Numbered from the stretch's first letter, positions 16,969 to 24,845 are shown. The stretch is 64,000 nt of DNA from Gemmata massiliana (GCA_000531095.1 HG799466.1:472049-536048), one strand, 5' to 3'. Notes: generated by a model not told the origin, from the letters alone. A program made the numbers and translations.

Positions 16969-17442
16969 ATGACAACCGTCAACATCGAGTTGGCAATCAA
17001 GCAAAAGTTCGCGGCCCTAACCGCGTCGAACTTCCCGTCGTCTACCGTGCCGCCCCTCTACTTCGGGTCCGCGGGGCAGGTGGTTAACGGGCTCCAGATA
17101 CGCCCGCCCTACGTCGTGCTCATTGAAGAGTCTCGCACGGTCATACCAATTGACTTCGAGCGCAACAACCTCGTCGTCGCGGGGGTCACGTTCGAGGTGT
17201 ACTACGCGGACCAAGGGCACGTCGAGCAGGCGGCGAACGCAGTCCGCTGGAACGGCGGCACTGTGGGTCAGGGGTCGGGGTTCGATTACGGTGCGCTCAC
17301 CGATTTGCAGGCGCCCCGGTCGTCGCACCAGATTGTGCCCGTGGGCGAGCCTCGATCGCTCGCCGAGCAGTTGGACAAGGACGGCAACCGGATTCACGGC
17401 GTCGCGCTTACCTACCGAATCACCGTGCTGGAGTCCGCGTAA
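16969..17442 (+). CDS. Tail completion or terminator-like protein
   Basis: 157 residues from MTTVNIELAIKQKFAAL. Composition and layout (N-terminal helix, then beta strands YVVLIEESRTVIPI and GVTFEVYYADQGHVEQAANAV) fit phage tail completion or minor tail proteins that cap the tail tube. First gene of the rightward tail module. Its stop overlaps the next start (ATGGCG). Confidence 0.6.
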   Translation: MTTVNIELAIKQKFAALTASNFPSSTVPPLYFGSAGQVVNGLQIRPPYVVLIEESRTVIPIDFERNNLVVAGVTFEVYYADQGHVEQAANAVRWNGGTVGQGSGFDYGALTDLQAPRSSHQIVPVGEPRSLAEQLDKDGNRIHGVALTYRITVLESA

Positions 17443-17975
17443 TGGCGATGAGCGACGGGCGGGTGACCGCCTCCACAAACCTGAGCGCGTCCGGCACGTA
17501 CCCGCCCCAAGGCGTCACGACCGCGCTTCGTAGCAATCGCATCTCGCAAGCGGCGAACGTGGACGTGGCGGCACTCGCCTACGGCACTAGTTCTGGACAA
17601 GTCGACCTCATCACGTGCTCGGACCGCACCATTAACGCGACCAGCACGGCGACCTATGACCTGTACACCGGGACCGACCTCAAAGACCTGTCCGGGCTCA
17701 CGTGTGCGTTTCGTAAGGTGAAGTTGATTCAGGTCAACATCATCTCCGGTGGCGACGCTTCGGGCGTGCGAATCGGCGGCGCCGCGGCGAACACGTGGGC
17801 GGCGTTCTTCGCGGACGCCACGGACAAATCGCTCATTTTCCCGAGCGGGCCGCCGTTCCTCCAGGGCAGCCCCGCGGGTGCCGCGGTCGGCTCGTCCACG
17901 AAGAACCTGCTCGTGGAGAATCTGGGGGCGGTCGCGGTCACGGTTCGCATCACGATTGCCGGCACTTCGGTCTAA
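17442..17975 (+). CDS. Tail structural protein
   Basis: 177 residues, beta-rich, Thr/Ser/Ala-rich. Segments TATYDLYTGTDLKDLSGL and NLLVENLGAVAVTVRI suggest a jelly-roll-like virion protein. Starts 1 nt inside the preceding stop. Not assigned to a family. Confidence 0.6.
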   Translation: MAMSDGRVTASTNLSASGTYPPQGVTTALRSNRISQAANVDVAALAYGTSSGQVDLITCSDRTINATSTATYDLYTGTDLKDLSGLTCAFRKVKLIQVNIISGGDASGVRIGGAAANTWAAFFADATDKSLIFPSGPPFLQGSPAGAAVGSSTKNLLVENLGAVAVTVRITIAGTSV

Positions 17976-17977
17976 GG

Positions 17978-17988
17978 CATGTTCCCCC
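17978..17988 (+). promoter_or_regulatory. AGTTCCCCC-type motif site 6
   Basis: CATGTTCCCCC on the plus strand, 42 nt before the ATG at 18030, in the only gap of the tail module. Confidence 0.55.
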
Positions 17989-18029
17989 GGTGGGTTGAAT
18001 AATGCCCCCAATTCTTGCGAGGGCATCAC

Positions 18030-18458
18030 ATGGGGTTCGACGCGACCAGCGGCACCGAGGGTAGGGTTCGCACCGGCGCCGGGAGCACCCCGTGCGCGGG
18101 CATCTCCGAATGGCGCATCAACAAGCAACTAACACCCGTTCCCGTCAACCATTTTGAATTGGGTGCGGACGGTGACGGGAACGTGTGGTCCGCGTTCGAG
18201 AAGGGACTCGCGAACGCCACGGTGAGCATCCGCGGCATTTACAACGTGGACGTAACGGACAAGACCGAAGGGGGCACGCCGGCGCTCCGGCTGGGCACCA
18301 CGGTCTCGCTTGACTTATTGTTCAGCCGAACACCATTCGGATACCTCGACGTTCCCGGGATCATCACTCAGTTCGAGGCGGGAACCAACATCGAGAATCA
18401 ACTCGGCACGTTTTCCATGACCGTGCAAGTAACCGCTGCTGTTGGCGCCGCGGCTTAA
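18030..18458 (+). CDS. Probable major tail (tube) protein
   Basis: 142 residues from MGFDATSGTEGRVRTGAGS. Beta-rich with ANATVSIRGIYNVDVTD and LGTTVSLDLLF, ending in ENQLGTFSMTVQVT. Size, composition and place between the completion-like protein and the assembly chaperones match a siphovirus tail tube protein. It has its own upstream motif, fitting high expression. Confidence 0.6.
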   Translation: MGFDATSGTEGRVRTGAGSTPCAGISEWRINKQLTPVPVNHFELGADGDGNVWSAFEKGLANATVSIRGIYNVDVTDKTEGGTPALRLGTTVSLDLLFSRTPFGYLDVPGIITQFEAGTNIENQLGTFSMTVQVTAAVGAAA

Positions 18459-18471
18459 TTGAAAGGTAATC

Positions 18472-18732
18472 ATGAGTTTTGAGCCAGTCAGTACCATTGA
18501 ATTTGGGAAAGCTCTTGTTGCGGCTCTCGGGCTACCAAAAGGCGGATGGGACCGTATCGTCATCGTGGCTGATATCAATAACGTCCCCCAAATCTACGTG
18601 CGTGGCTTCCTGAATTCGTCTTCGGTTTCTGGGGTCGTTCAGGCGGTCAAGGATGTGCAAGTGAGCGCCGACGGCGATATCGCCGTTGTGCCCCTTGCCG
18701 AAGAAATTACGGAGGATGCTACCAGTGCCTAA
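18472..18732 (+). CDS. Small tail-module protein
   Basis: 86 residues with AAGGTAAT before the ATG. Sequence WDRIVIVADINNVPQIYVRG looks like a small alpha/beta fold. Its 3' end overlaps the start of the chaperone gene by 8 nt. Function unknown. Confidence 0.55.
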   Translation: MSFEPVSTIEFGKALVAALGLPKGGWDRIVIVADINNVPQIYVRGFLNSSSVSGVVQAVKDVQVSADGDIAVVPLAEEITEDATSA

Positions 18733-19270
18733 CGCACCCGGCGCGCAGCACCTGCTCGCGCCCGATTCCGCCCTGCCGGAGATTCCGTACAAGGGCACGC
18801 TGTACAAGGTCGGGCGCCCGGACGGGAACGCCCGCGCGCGGCTCGAAAAGCTCGTGAAGAAGGTCGCACTCGACGGGGTGCGGGCGCTGAAGGGCGTGCT
18901 CGACGCGGCGGCGTACAAGGAGGCGTTCGCGAACGTGGCGGACAACCTGAAGCGATACGACACGTGGCGCGAGGGGTGGCAAGCCATCGTGTTCGACCCC
19001 GGGTGCAAGCACCTGTTCCTGTGGTCACTGCTGCTCGAGCACCAGCCCGCCATCAGCGAACAACAGGTGCTCGAGCTCGCGGAAGCGGTGCCCGAAGAGG
19101 TCCACGCGGCGCTCGCGCAGGTGCTCCCGGCTTTTTTTCAGACGCTCCTCTCGGCGCTCTTGCCGCTCTTGCCGGAGGAGAAGCGACCGGAAGCGGAAGC
19201 GAAGTTCGGCGAGGCGCTGGCGACCCTCCGGGCGTCGCTGACGCCTACCCCCGCGAGTACCTCGACGTAG
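18725..19270 (+). CDS. Tail assembly chaperone (short form, gpG-like)
   Basis: 181 residues. I chose the GTG at 18725, 9 nt after GGAGG; the ATG at 18716 directly abuts that site. Alpha-helical throughout (LEKLVKKVALDGVRALKGVL, EQQVLELAEAVPEEVHAAL). At PAFFQ the frame holds T TTT TTT (19132-19138), a canonical -1 slippery site. Position just before the tape measure and the frameshift architecture match lambda gpG/gpGT-type chaperones, which bind the tape measure during tail assembly. Confidence 0.75.
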   Translation: MPNAPGAQHLLAPDSALPEIPYKGTLYKVGRPDGNARARLEKLVKKVALDGVRALKGVLDAAAYKEAFANVADNLKRYDTWREGWQAIVFDPGCKHLFLWSLLLEHQPAISEQQVLELAEAVPEEVHAALAQVLPAFFQTLLSALLPLLPEEKRPEAEAKFGEALATLRASLTPTPASTST

Positions 19271-19614
19271 TGCTGCAAATGCAGTCGCTGCTCGCTCAGG
19301 ATCCGTGGGGCTACCTGCCCGAGCAGATCGGGCGGCTGACCGACCTGCAAATCGTCAAGCTCTACATCGAACCGGCCGTCGAGCGTGCCAAGGAATTGCG
19401 CAAGGACTCGCCCGCGACACCGAGCGGGCAACCGGTGGGCAGCCGACCCGACCGGGAAGCGAGTACGGGACCAACGGGCGAGCCCGGCAGCAAAGAACAC
19501 CGCGCGCAGGTCGTGCAAGCGTTCATGGACGTGATGGGGATGAACAAGGAACGGGCGAACGCCAAGTACGACCAGCAGTTAGCCCAGTGGTACGCACAGC
19601 AAGGGAGTAAGTAA
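18725..19614 (+). CDS. Tail assembly chaperone (long form, gpGT-like) made by -1 frameshift
   Basis: Slipping back one base at 19132-19138 joins residue 138 of the short form to the overlapping frame, giving FFSDAPLG ... AYPREYLDVVLQMQSLLAQ ... AQWYAQQGSK, about 296 residues. The extension has helices typical of the T part and no start codon of its own in a sensible place. The stop is 1 nt before the tape measure ATG. Confidence 0.7.
19132..19138 (+). promoter_or_regulatory. Programmed -1 frameshift site (T TTT TTT)
   Basis: Zero-frame reading is GCT TTT TTT CAG. Seven T in correct phase allow tandem slippage into the downstream open frame. The following 40 nt are GC-rich and could pair, but I could not identify a clear pseudoknot. 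Confidence 0.7.
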
Positions 19615-19615
19615 C

Positions 19616-20824
19616 ATGGCGGGTCTGGCTGCAGGTGCGGCAGCAGCGGGGCGACTCGGGGCGGCGGGCGCCGCTGCGGGTCGGTTGGGTGCCGCATCGG
19701 GTGCCGCGAGCCAGGCGCCGCAAGCGTTCGCGAGTATCGCGAATTTTACGAGCCAGATGCAGAAGATTGCCCCGATTCTGAACGATGCGAACACCGTCGT
19801 TAACACGCTCGGGCAGTCGTTCAAGACGCTCATGGGTCCGCTCTCGAAGGTCGCGGAAGTCGCGAAGGAAATGGCACTGTTCGTGCCCAACGCGACCAAG
19901 GCGCTGATTGACTTCGGCAAAGAAATTTCGCAGTTCGTCAAACTCGCCAACCCCGCGAGCGTGCAGAAGTTTAACGCAGCGGTAGACGACCTGTATGCCA
20001 TCATCGGTCAGGCGCTGGCGCCCGTGCTCGACCTCGTGACGAAGGCCGTGCGCAACGCCGCGGACTCGTTCGGGTTCCTCGGGCGCATCGGCGCGGCAGC
20101 GGCGCGCGGGTTGGAGCCGTTCCAACGCGCGCTGGAGACGGTTAACGAGTGGTTCGGGCGCATCGGGAACCAGCTCGCGAAACTGAGCGGTGCCGCCGGC
20201 ACGTCGCTCGCCATCGTGGGCGAAGCGGTAGACGCCTTTCTGAAGGCGTTGCAGCCCCTCGGCGACTTGCTGATTGACGTGTTCGGGGCAGTGATTCGCG
20301 ACATCGTCGGAACGCACGGACCACTGGAGACGGCGACCGCCTATGTGGTCGGGTTCACGCGCGCGCTGGGTGATTTGACACGGTGGCTCGCCGACGCGGT
20401 GCGCCAGATCCTCGCGCTCGTGGGTATCGACCTGCCGAACGAGTCGGGGACCAAGCCCGGCTCCAGCACTGGCGCCGCGGTGCGGAATGCGAGCGTCAGC
20501 AGCATCGACGACGTGCTCAAACGGGCGCTCACGTCCGCGTACTCTCTGGGCACCGGGGCGAATCCGGCGGTCGACACCGCGAACGCGACCAAGGCGCTAA
20601 ACGAACAGGCAACGAAAATATACGGACAGATTCTTGAGATCAAGACAGCGGTCGTGAATCTCCCGAAGAACCTGGCAGCCGCTATCGAAGGCCTAAAGGA
20701 CAAGGCTACCAACAGCGCCGCGGAAGCGATTGCGGGACCGTTGGTAGATGCGCAAGACTACCTGCAGCGCCAGCGGAATAATGTGGAAAACTGGCTGGGG
20801 AAAAACTTCAGCTTTAGTCAGTAA
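19616..20824 (+). CDS. Tape measure protein (short)
   Basis: 402 residues, almost all alpha-helical, Ala-rich start (GLAAGAAAAGRLGAAGAAAG) and long amphipathic helices (LNDANTVVNTLGQSFKTLM, IKTAVVNLPKNLAAAIEGL) with hydrophobic stretches near 145-175 and 215-260. Follows the chaperone pair by 1 nt. At about 1.5 angstrom per residue it would specify a tail of roughly 60 nm, short for a siphovirus. Converges with the lipoprotein gene. Confidence 0.75.
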   Translation: MAGLAAGAAAAGRLGAAGAAAGRLGAASGAASQAPQAFASIANFTSQMQKIAPILNDANTVVNTLGQSFKTLMGPLSKVAEVAKEMALFVPNATKALIDFGKEISQFVKLANPASVQKFNAAVDDLYAIIGQALAPVLDLVTKAVRNAADSFGFLGRIGAAAARGLEPFQRALETVNEWFGRIGNQLAKLSGAAGTSLAIVGEAVDAFLKALQPLGDLLIDVFGAVIRDIVGTHGPLETATAYVVGFTRALGDLTRWLADAVRQILALVGIDLPNESGTKPGSSTGAAVRNASVSSIDDVLKRALTSAYSLGTGANPAVDTANATKALNEQATKIYGQILEIKTAVVNLPKNLAAAIEGLKDKATNSAAEAIAGPLVDAQDYLQRQRNNVENWLGKNFSFSQ

Positions 20825-21147
20825 CTGACGCGGACCGCGACACCGTTTTCGAACACTATTTGTGCGGTGTCGTCCAGTTTCTCAGTTACGCTATCCTTGG
20901 TGATTTCTTTGTAGTGCCAGTAGATACCGCCAGTGTCGAACGTGCGGTCCGGCTTCCCAACTGCCTTCAGCACCTCATCCTGCGACTTGCCCATCACGAG
21001 TTTGCGGAACTCGTCGCGGGTATATGTCTTCCTCTCTTGCCCTTTCGCAGCAACATCATCCTTCGGTGGCGTTTTTGTTCCAGCGCCCCCACATGAAACT
21101 ATGGCAATGGCAAACGCCACAATTACTGAAATGGTAGCACTTCTCAT
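20818..21147 (-). CDS. Lipoprotein, BamE/SmpA-like fold
   Basis: 109 residues. Signal region MRSATISVIVAFAIAIVSC ends in a lipobox-like VSC. After a charged linker, EFRKLVMGKSQDEVLKAVG then PDRTFDTGGIYWHY and AQIVFENGVAVRVSY follow the BamE-type alpha-alpha-beta-beta-beta pattern. A lysogen-expressed envelope protein, for example superinfection exclusion, is a reasonable inference. Its stop overlaps the tape measure end. Confidence 0.6.
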   Translation of the reverse strand: MRSATISVIVAFAIAIVSCGGAGTKTPPKDDVAAKGQERKTYTRDEFRKLVMGKSQDEVLKAVGKPDRTFDTGGIYWHYKEITKDSVTEKLDDTAQIVFENGVAVRVSY

Positions 21148-21164
21148 GTAATCCTCGTTCCGCT

Positions 21165-21770
21165 TCAGCCCAGGATTTTGCCCGGGTTCGCCCGAATGAA
21201 TGCCCGCGCGTACCCCTCATTCGCAAACCAAAAGGTATGCACGGTTCCGTACCAACTCTCGTAATTGACTGCTGGTGCCAGACGGCAGCACGTTGGCGTC
21301 GCTAGATCCTCTGCGCGTTGCATGGCTCGCCGTCGCCGTTGCTTGGTTTCGGCGTCGAGTTGGCGATACCAGCGAACACCGCCATAGGCGGTTGCGATTC
21401 CTGTCGCAACTGATGCAGACGAAGCTACTAAAAATCCCACGATCCCCGGTAGCTTCCGCCCTGCGCCGAAAAAAGGGGCGCAACAACATGAACCCGTGAC
21501 CGCGAGAAGAGCCCCAGCCACGAAGCCGCCTACTAGCACCAAATACGCGGTCCCGTTGTAAATCCCTTTAGCCTGTGCCCGTGCCTCAATGTGGTCCAGA
21601 CAATCAGAGCAGTAGGGTATCTCCCACGAACGGGAGTTCGACCGTATCACGCGCGTACCCGTAATGCGTGTGTGCCCCGCGGAATGCGCGTCATCCGCAC
21701 ACCCCAAGCAGCACGCACACATCCGCGGCCAACTGATGATGTAGGCTGAAATTTGAACGCGAACGCCCAT
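21165..21770 (-). CDS. Membrane protein with N-terminal Cys-rich region
   Basis: 201 residues. The N-terminal half has many Cys/His (CACCLGCADDAH ... PYCSDCLDHIEAR), suggesting a metal site, then two membrane helices (VLVGGFVAGALLAVTG and IVGFLVASSASVATGIA), a basic loop, and a C-terminal region ending SWYGTVHTFWFANEGYARAF. Lower GC than the late genes. Likely a lysogenic-conversion gene; function unknown. Confidence 0.55.
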   Translation of the reverse strand: MGVRVQISAYIISWPRMCACCLGCADDAHSAGHTRITGTRVIRSNSRSWEIPYCSDCLDHIEARAQAKGIYNGTAYLVLVGGFVAGALLAVTGSCCCAPFFGAGRKLPGIVGFLVASSASVATGIATAYGGVRWYRQLDAETKQRRRRAMQRAEDLATPTCCRLAPAVNYESWYGTVHTFWFANEGYARAFIRANPGKILG

Positions 21771-21809
21771 GGCGAGTACCGCAACTTGGTACAGGTTGCA
21801 ACACTCGCC

Positions 21810-22052
21810 TTACTGAGGGTTGGTGTACACCTTCAGGTGCTGCCACAGCATTTCTGCGTCTGGACCCGGTCCAACAAGAAGTTGCAGGTGATCCGAAGCC
21901 GCGACGACACTAGAGTTGCCCATCGCCGAACCGGATGTGGTTTTCATTAGTGGCGCGACGAAGTGAATGGTCACGATGCCCGCTTGATCACGGCTCGCGT
22001 AAGCAATTTGTGCCGGATTGATTATCAGTCCTTTGTGCTCAAAGAAACGCAT
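21810..22052 (-). CDS. Small hypothetical protein downstream of the repressor
   Basis: 80 residues from MRFFEHKGLIINPAQIAYAS, starting right after the repressor stop. Beta-rich, ends AEMLWQHLKVYTNPQ. Co-transcribed with the XRE gene. Not recognised. Confidence 0.55.
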   Translation of the reverse strand: MRFFEHKGLIINPAQIAYASRDQAGIVTIHFVAPLMKTTSGSAMGNSSVVAASDHLQLLVGPGPDAEMLWQHLKVYTNPQ

Positions 22053-22053
22053 C

Positions 22054-22290
22054 TCATCCCTCACGGTCAAGGAACTCGTCCAAAGACCGCTCCAGTGCTT
22101 CCGCGAGTTTGACCGCAGTTTCCCAAGAAGGATTCGACCCAGATTCGATGCGCGCAACGGCCTGCGGAGCCATCCCCACAGCTTCACCCAAATCTTTTTG
22201 AGTCAGTCCGGCGGTCTCACGAAACTGACGTAGCTTCGCGCCGAAGGAATCCCACTTCGCCACTGAGGTCATTTCCGGAATCTCCGCCAA
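22054..22290 (-). CDS. XRE-family (Cro/CI-like) repressor
   Basis: 78 residues. The HTH_3 core is clear: FGAKLRQFRETAGLTQKDLGEAVGMAPQAVARIESGSN, with helices 2-3 at about 29-50, followed by two helices. No oligomerisation domain, so Cro-like in size. It faces an operator-like inverted repeat at 22312-22329 and likely controls the rightward promoter there. Confidence 0.85.
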   Translation of the reverse strand: MAEIPEMTSVAKWDSFGAKLRQFRETAGLTQKDLGEAVGMAPQAVARIESGSNPSWETAVKLAEALERSLDEFLDREG

Positions 22291-22306
22291 ATTCCAAAAC
22301 TACTAG

Positions 22307-22335
22307 ATTGACTCAACGTTTCTGTTGAGATAGTT
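22307..22335 (+). promoter_or_regulatory. Rightward promoter with operator-like repeat
   Basis: TTGACT (22307-22312), 17-bp spacer, TAGTTT (22330-22335). CTCAAC-N6-GTTGAG (22312-22329) fills the spacer. It lies just upstream of the XRE gene and would drive 22486-22743. Confidence 0.5.
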
Positions 22336-22485
22336 TAGGCGTCGGCGGCTGGTGGTCGGTCGCCAAGTAGTCGCCGGTGGGGTTCGTGATTGGCGTCCCG
22401 TCCCCACCGGCGATGAACCCTATCAAGGTGTTCGACAGGAATTGTGCCCGATTGGTGCATTCCGGTCAAGCGCGGAGGCAATCCC

Positions 22486-22743
22486 GTGCCCACGACGAAG
22501 ACCCGCAAGCGTTCCAAGGCCGAACTGCGCCAACTCCGGTTGCGGCTAGTGCAGTGGTGGGACCGCCTCAAGGACGAGTGCGAGCACTTGGCGACCGCGA
22601 TCCGCAAGGCGCCGAAAGGGACGTTCACCGACGACGAGCGGGGCGAAGCCCTTTGGGGGCTAGAACAGGATGCGTGGGAGTGTTTCACGAACCACCGACC
22701 GAAACTCCCACCGCGAGGTCGGCACGCGAACGTGGGGGTGTAA
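22486..22743 (+). CDS. Small basic phage protein
   Basis: 85 residues from a GTG (PTTKTRKRSKAELRQLR) with GGAGG 7-8 nt upstream. Helical, with Trp residues (LVQWWDRLKDECEHLATAI) and a basic tail. A DNA-binding early protein is possible. Followed by a terminator. Confidence 0.55.
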   Translation: MPTTKTRKRSKAELRQLRLRLVQWWDRLKDECEHLATAIRKAPKGTFTDDERGEALWGLEQDAWECFTNHRPKLPPRGRHANVGV

Positions 22744-22761
22744 CTGACATTTCCATCTCAC

Positions 22762-22788
22762 GGGCGCAGCCGGAAACTGCGCCCTTTT
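22762..22788 (+). terminator. Intrinsic terminator
   Basis: GGGCGCAG / CTGCGCCC stem with a 7-nt loop, followed by TTTT. Confidence 0.75.
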
Positions 22789-22805
22789 CGGGCGAGGGTT
22801 CCCAA

Positions 22806-23807
22806 ATGTTGGAGATTGTGGCTGGTGTGAAGCAATCGCGGTACACGCCGCTTCGTTATGTCGCTGGGTACCGACACAACGGCAAAAAGATAATGTGCAA
22901 ATGGGAATGCGAGTGTGAGTGCGGCCAGATTTTTCAGGCGCAAGCGGTTGCCTTACGAGAAGGACGACAAGTCAGTTGTGGGTGCCACCAGCGCCGTCGC
23001 GCTGCGGAAACGTGCCGCTCGCGTGGGCACACTCGCGAGGTTGCCGAGCAAGTCACGAGCGACTATTTGAGTGGGCTCCCGGCTGCGAAAGTAGCCCAAA
23101 AACATAACATTCATCTCGCCTCCGTTTTGAGACACGTGAGGCGTCTGGGCAAACAGGTGCGGCCGTTCACTGATTCAAATCGGCGGTACCCGATCAACCA
23201 CGATGCGTTCGCCGCAGTTACGGATGAATCAGCGTATTGGGTAGGGTTCCTCATTGCTGATGGGTGCGTCAGCGACGAAGGTGTTGTATCTCTAAAGATC
23301 GCCAGTGTTGACCACGAACATTTGGAACTGTTTCGGCAATTCCTCGGAGGTGGCCCACCAGTTTGGGTCGGGCAAAAAGGCGTGTCTGCGATTGCGATTT
23401 CCTGCCCAAAGATCGTTTCCGATTTGGCGATGCTGGGCGTGACACCGAGGAAAACTTTTACCGCGGAACTGCCTCCCCGACTAATCGGCAACATCCATGC
23501 GATGCGCGGACTGGTAGACGGAGACGGGTGCTTATCGTGGCACAAAAGCGGCCCAAGAAATCGTATCCCACATATCGGCATATGTGGCACACACAGTATC
23601 TGCTCTTCCTTTAGCTCTATGGCGGAAAAGCTTGTGCCCGGCAACCCAATTACTGTGCGCCCTCACGCTACCATTTGGCAATCCCGTTTTACGGGGATAC
23701 GAGCGGCGGCGTTTACGGCCCTGCTTTACGCTTCAGGAACTGCTTTGGCGCGAAAACAAAAGCTCGCTTCAGAGTTTGCCGAATACGCACTCCGCAACTC
23801 GCGTTGA
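22806..23807 (+). CDS. LAGLIDADG-type homing endonuclease
   Basis: 333 residues from MLEIVAGVKQSRYTPL, GAGGG upstream. An N-terminal zinc-like module (CKWECECECGQIF ... VSCGCHQRR), an HTH (YLSGLPAAKVAQKHNIHLAS), then two LAGLIDADG blocks: YWVGFLIADGCVSDEG near residue 154 and MRGLVDGDGCLSW near 234. The Asp/Gly residues of both motifs are intact. Free-standing, lower GC than neighbours, sitting at the 3' side of a duplicated 66-bp sequence: signs of a mobile intruder. Confidence 0.85.
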   Translation: MLEIVAGVKQSRYTPLRYVAGYRHNGKKIMCKWECECECGQIFQAQAVALREGRQVSCGCHQRRRAAETCRSRGHTREVAEQVTSDYLSGLPAAKVAQKHNIHLASVLRHVRRLGKQVRPFTDSNRRYPINHDAFAAVTDESAYWVGFLIADGCVSDEGVVSLKIASVDHEHLELFRQFLGGGPPVWVGQKGVSAIAISCPKIVSDLAMLGVTPRKTFTAELPPRLIGNIHAMRGLVDGDGCLSWHKSGPRNRIPHIGICGTHSICSSFSSMAEKLVPGNPITVRPHATIWQSRFTGIRAAAFTALLYASGTALARKQKLASEFAEYALRNSR

Positions 23808-23846
23808 GGCCAGCACACATGCCGCAAGCACCAGCACACAAGCACA

Positions 23847-23868
23847 CCGCGCGCATGACCGCATCCCC
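23847..23868. repeat. 22-bp repeat, copy B
   Basis: Reverse complement of 1547-1568, contiguous here with the 45-bp repeat. Confidence 0.75.
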
Positions 23869-23912
23869 GCGGGCACGGCACGCAAGCAACCGCGGCCCGC
23901 GCGCGGCTACTC
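23868..23912. repeat. 45-bp repeat, copy B
   Basis: Inverted copy of 1114-1158, starting at the stop codon of the RHH-like paralogue. Confidence 0.8.
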
Positions 23913-24128
23913 AGATTCCAACTCTTCCCACGGCGGCGGCGGCAGGTCCGGCACGCCCAGTTCTTTCGCCTCGCGCTCCATCAGCGCGATGAGCATGTAG
24001 AGCACGGGCTGCTGCTTCTTCGCGGCCAACCGCCGCGCCACCGCGTGCCACTTCGCCGGGAACCCCACGTTGATCCGCTTCGTCTGACCGCCCGGGTTCG
24101 TCGGCTTCTTCTTGGCCATGATCGGCAT
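23907..24128 (-). CDS. Small RHH-like protein, DLPPxPWEE family (paralogue 2)
   Basis: 73 residues from the ATG at 24128 (GGTGGG 5 nt before). Strand RINVGFP plus helices AKWHAVARRLAAKKQ and PVLYMLIALMEREAKELG give a ribbon-helix-helix pattern. The tail DLPPPPWEELESE matches paralogue 1 at 497-778. Two copies in one prophage suggest a phage-specific regulator family. Confidence 0.7.
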   Translation of the reverse strand: MPIMAKKKPTNPGGQTKRINVGFPAKWHAVARRLAAKKQQPVLYMLIALMEREAKELGVPDLPPPPWEELESE

Positions 24129-24255
24129 GGTATCCCACCAGAGTGCGGATGCGATGGAGGAATCATCGACCTCGTGCCGATAATCACTGTTGTGTTATAG
24201 CGCTCCCGCCGGGTCGCGAGGAGCCATGATAGGAACACCGACGAAAGGAACTCAG

Positions 24256-24507
24256 ATGGCTACGCGGACAATTACGGTTCACGACCGCTGCACCACACTC
24301 GAATGCGGGCGGGTGCTGCACACGATTCGCGAAGGTGAAGAGGGGCTGTGCTCATCCTGTTCGTTCAAACGGATGCCCTCGGACACGAAGTCCGCAATGA
24401 AACGGCTCCTCGCATCGGCGTTTAACGGCTCCACGGATGCCGAAAAGAATGCGGTAGTGAAGGAGGCAATGGAGAAAGTGCGCCGCGATAAGGGGGAAGC
24501 ACAGTGA
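24256..24507 (+). CDS. Small Cys-rich protein
   Basis: 83 residues from MATRTITVHDRCTTLECGR with AAGGAA upstream. C-x5-C and CSSC pairs suggest a zinc finger; the second half is a helix (AVVKEAMEKVRRDKGE). Stop overlaps the next start (GTGA). Confidence 0.6.
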   Translation: MATRTITVHDRCTTLECGRVLHTIREGEEGLCSSCSFKRMPSDTKSAMKRLLASAFNGSTDAEKNAVVKEAMEKVRRDKGEAQ

Positions 24508-24770
24508 GCGCGGAACACGTGATACCGGTGCCGTTGCAGGGGGTCGAAATTCGGGTCGATAAGCACCTCGTCGGGTCCAAGTGCGCCCTTCAGTTCGGCG
24601 ACGGTCCCGTGTACGCTTCCCCCGCGATGTACGACCTGATTAAGCACGCGAGTCCGGACGAGTTGCGCACGCTGGCGCAGACGATTCGCATCAAGAAGTT
24701 GCCGGCGCTGCCGACGCTGAGCCAGTACGCGAACATTCCGATGTTCACCCAGCCGCCGAAGTGGGAGTAA
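24504..24770 (+). CDS. Hypothetical early protein
   Basis: 88 residues from an overlapping GTG. Sequence LQGVEIRVDKHLVGSKCALQ and ASPDELRTLAQTIRIKKLPA looks protein-like. Coupled to the Cys-rich gene and followed by a strong terminator. Function unknown. Confidence 0.6.
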   Translation: MSAEHVIPVPLQGVEIRVDKHLVGSKCALQFGDGPVYASPAMYDLIKHASPDELRTLAQTIRIKKLPALPTLSQYANIPMFTQPPKWE

Positions 24771-24781
24771 TCCCACGTGAC

Positions 24782-24811
24782 CTACGACCGCGTTGCGGTC
24801 GTAGTTTGCTT
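24782..24811 (+). terminator. Intrinsic terminator
   Basis: CTACGACCGC-GTT-GCGGTCGTAG followed by TTTGCTT. It overlaps the -35 box of the next promoter. Confidence 0.75.
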
Positions 24812-24839
24812 GACTCGCATGCGAGCGACATGGTAGTAT
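24810..24839 (+). promoter_or_regulatory. Sigma70-like promoter
   Basis: TTGACT, 18-bp spacer, TAGTAT. No plus-strand gene of convincing quality follows within 300 bp. Confidence 0.6.
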
Positions 24840-24845
24840 CATCCC

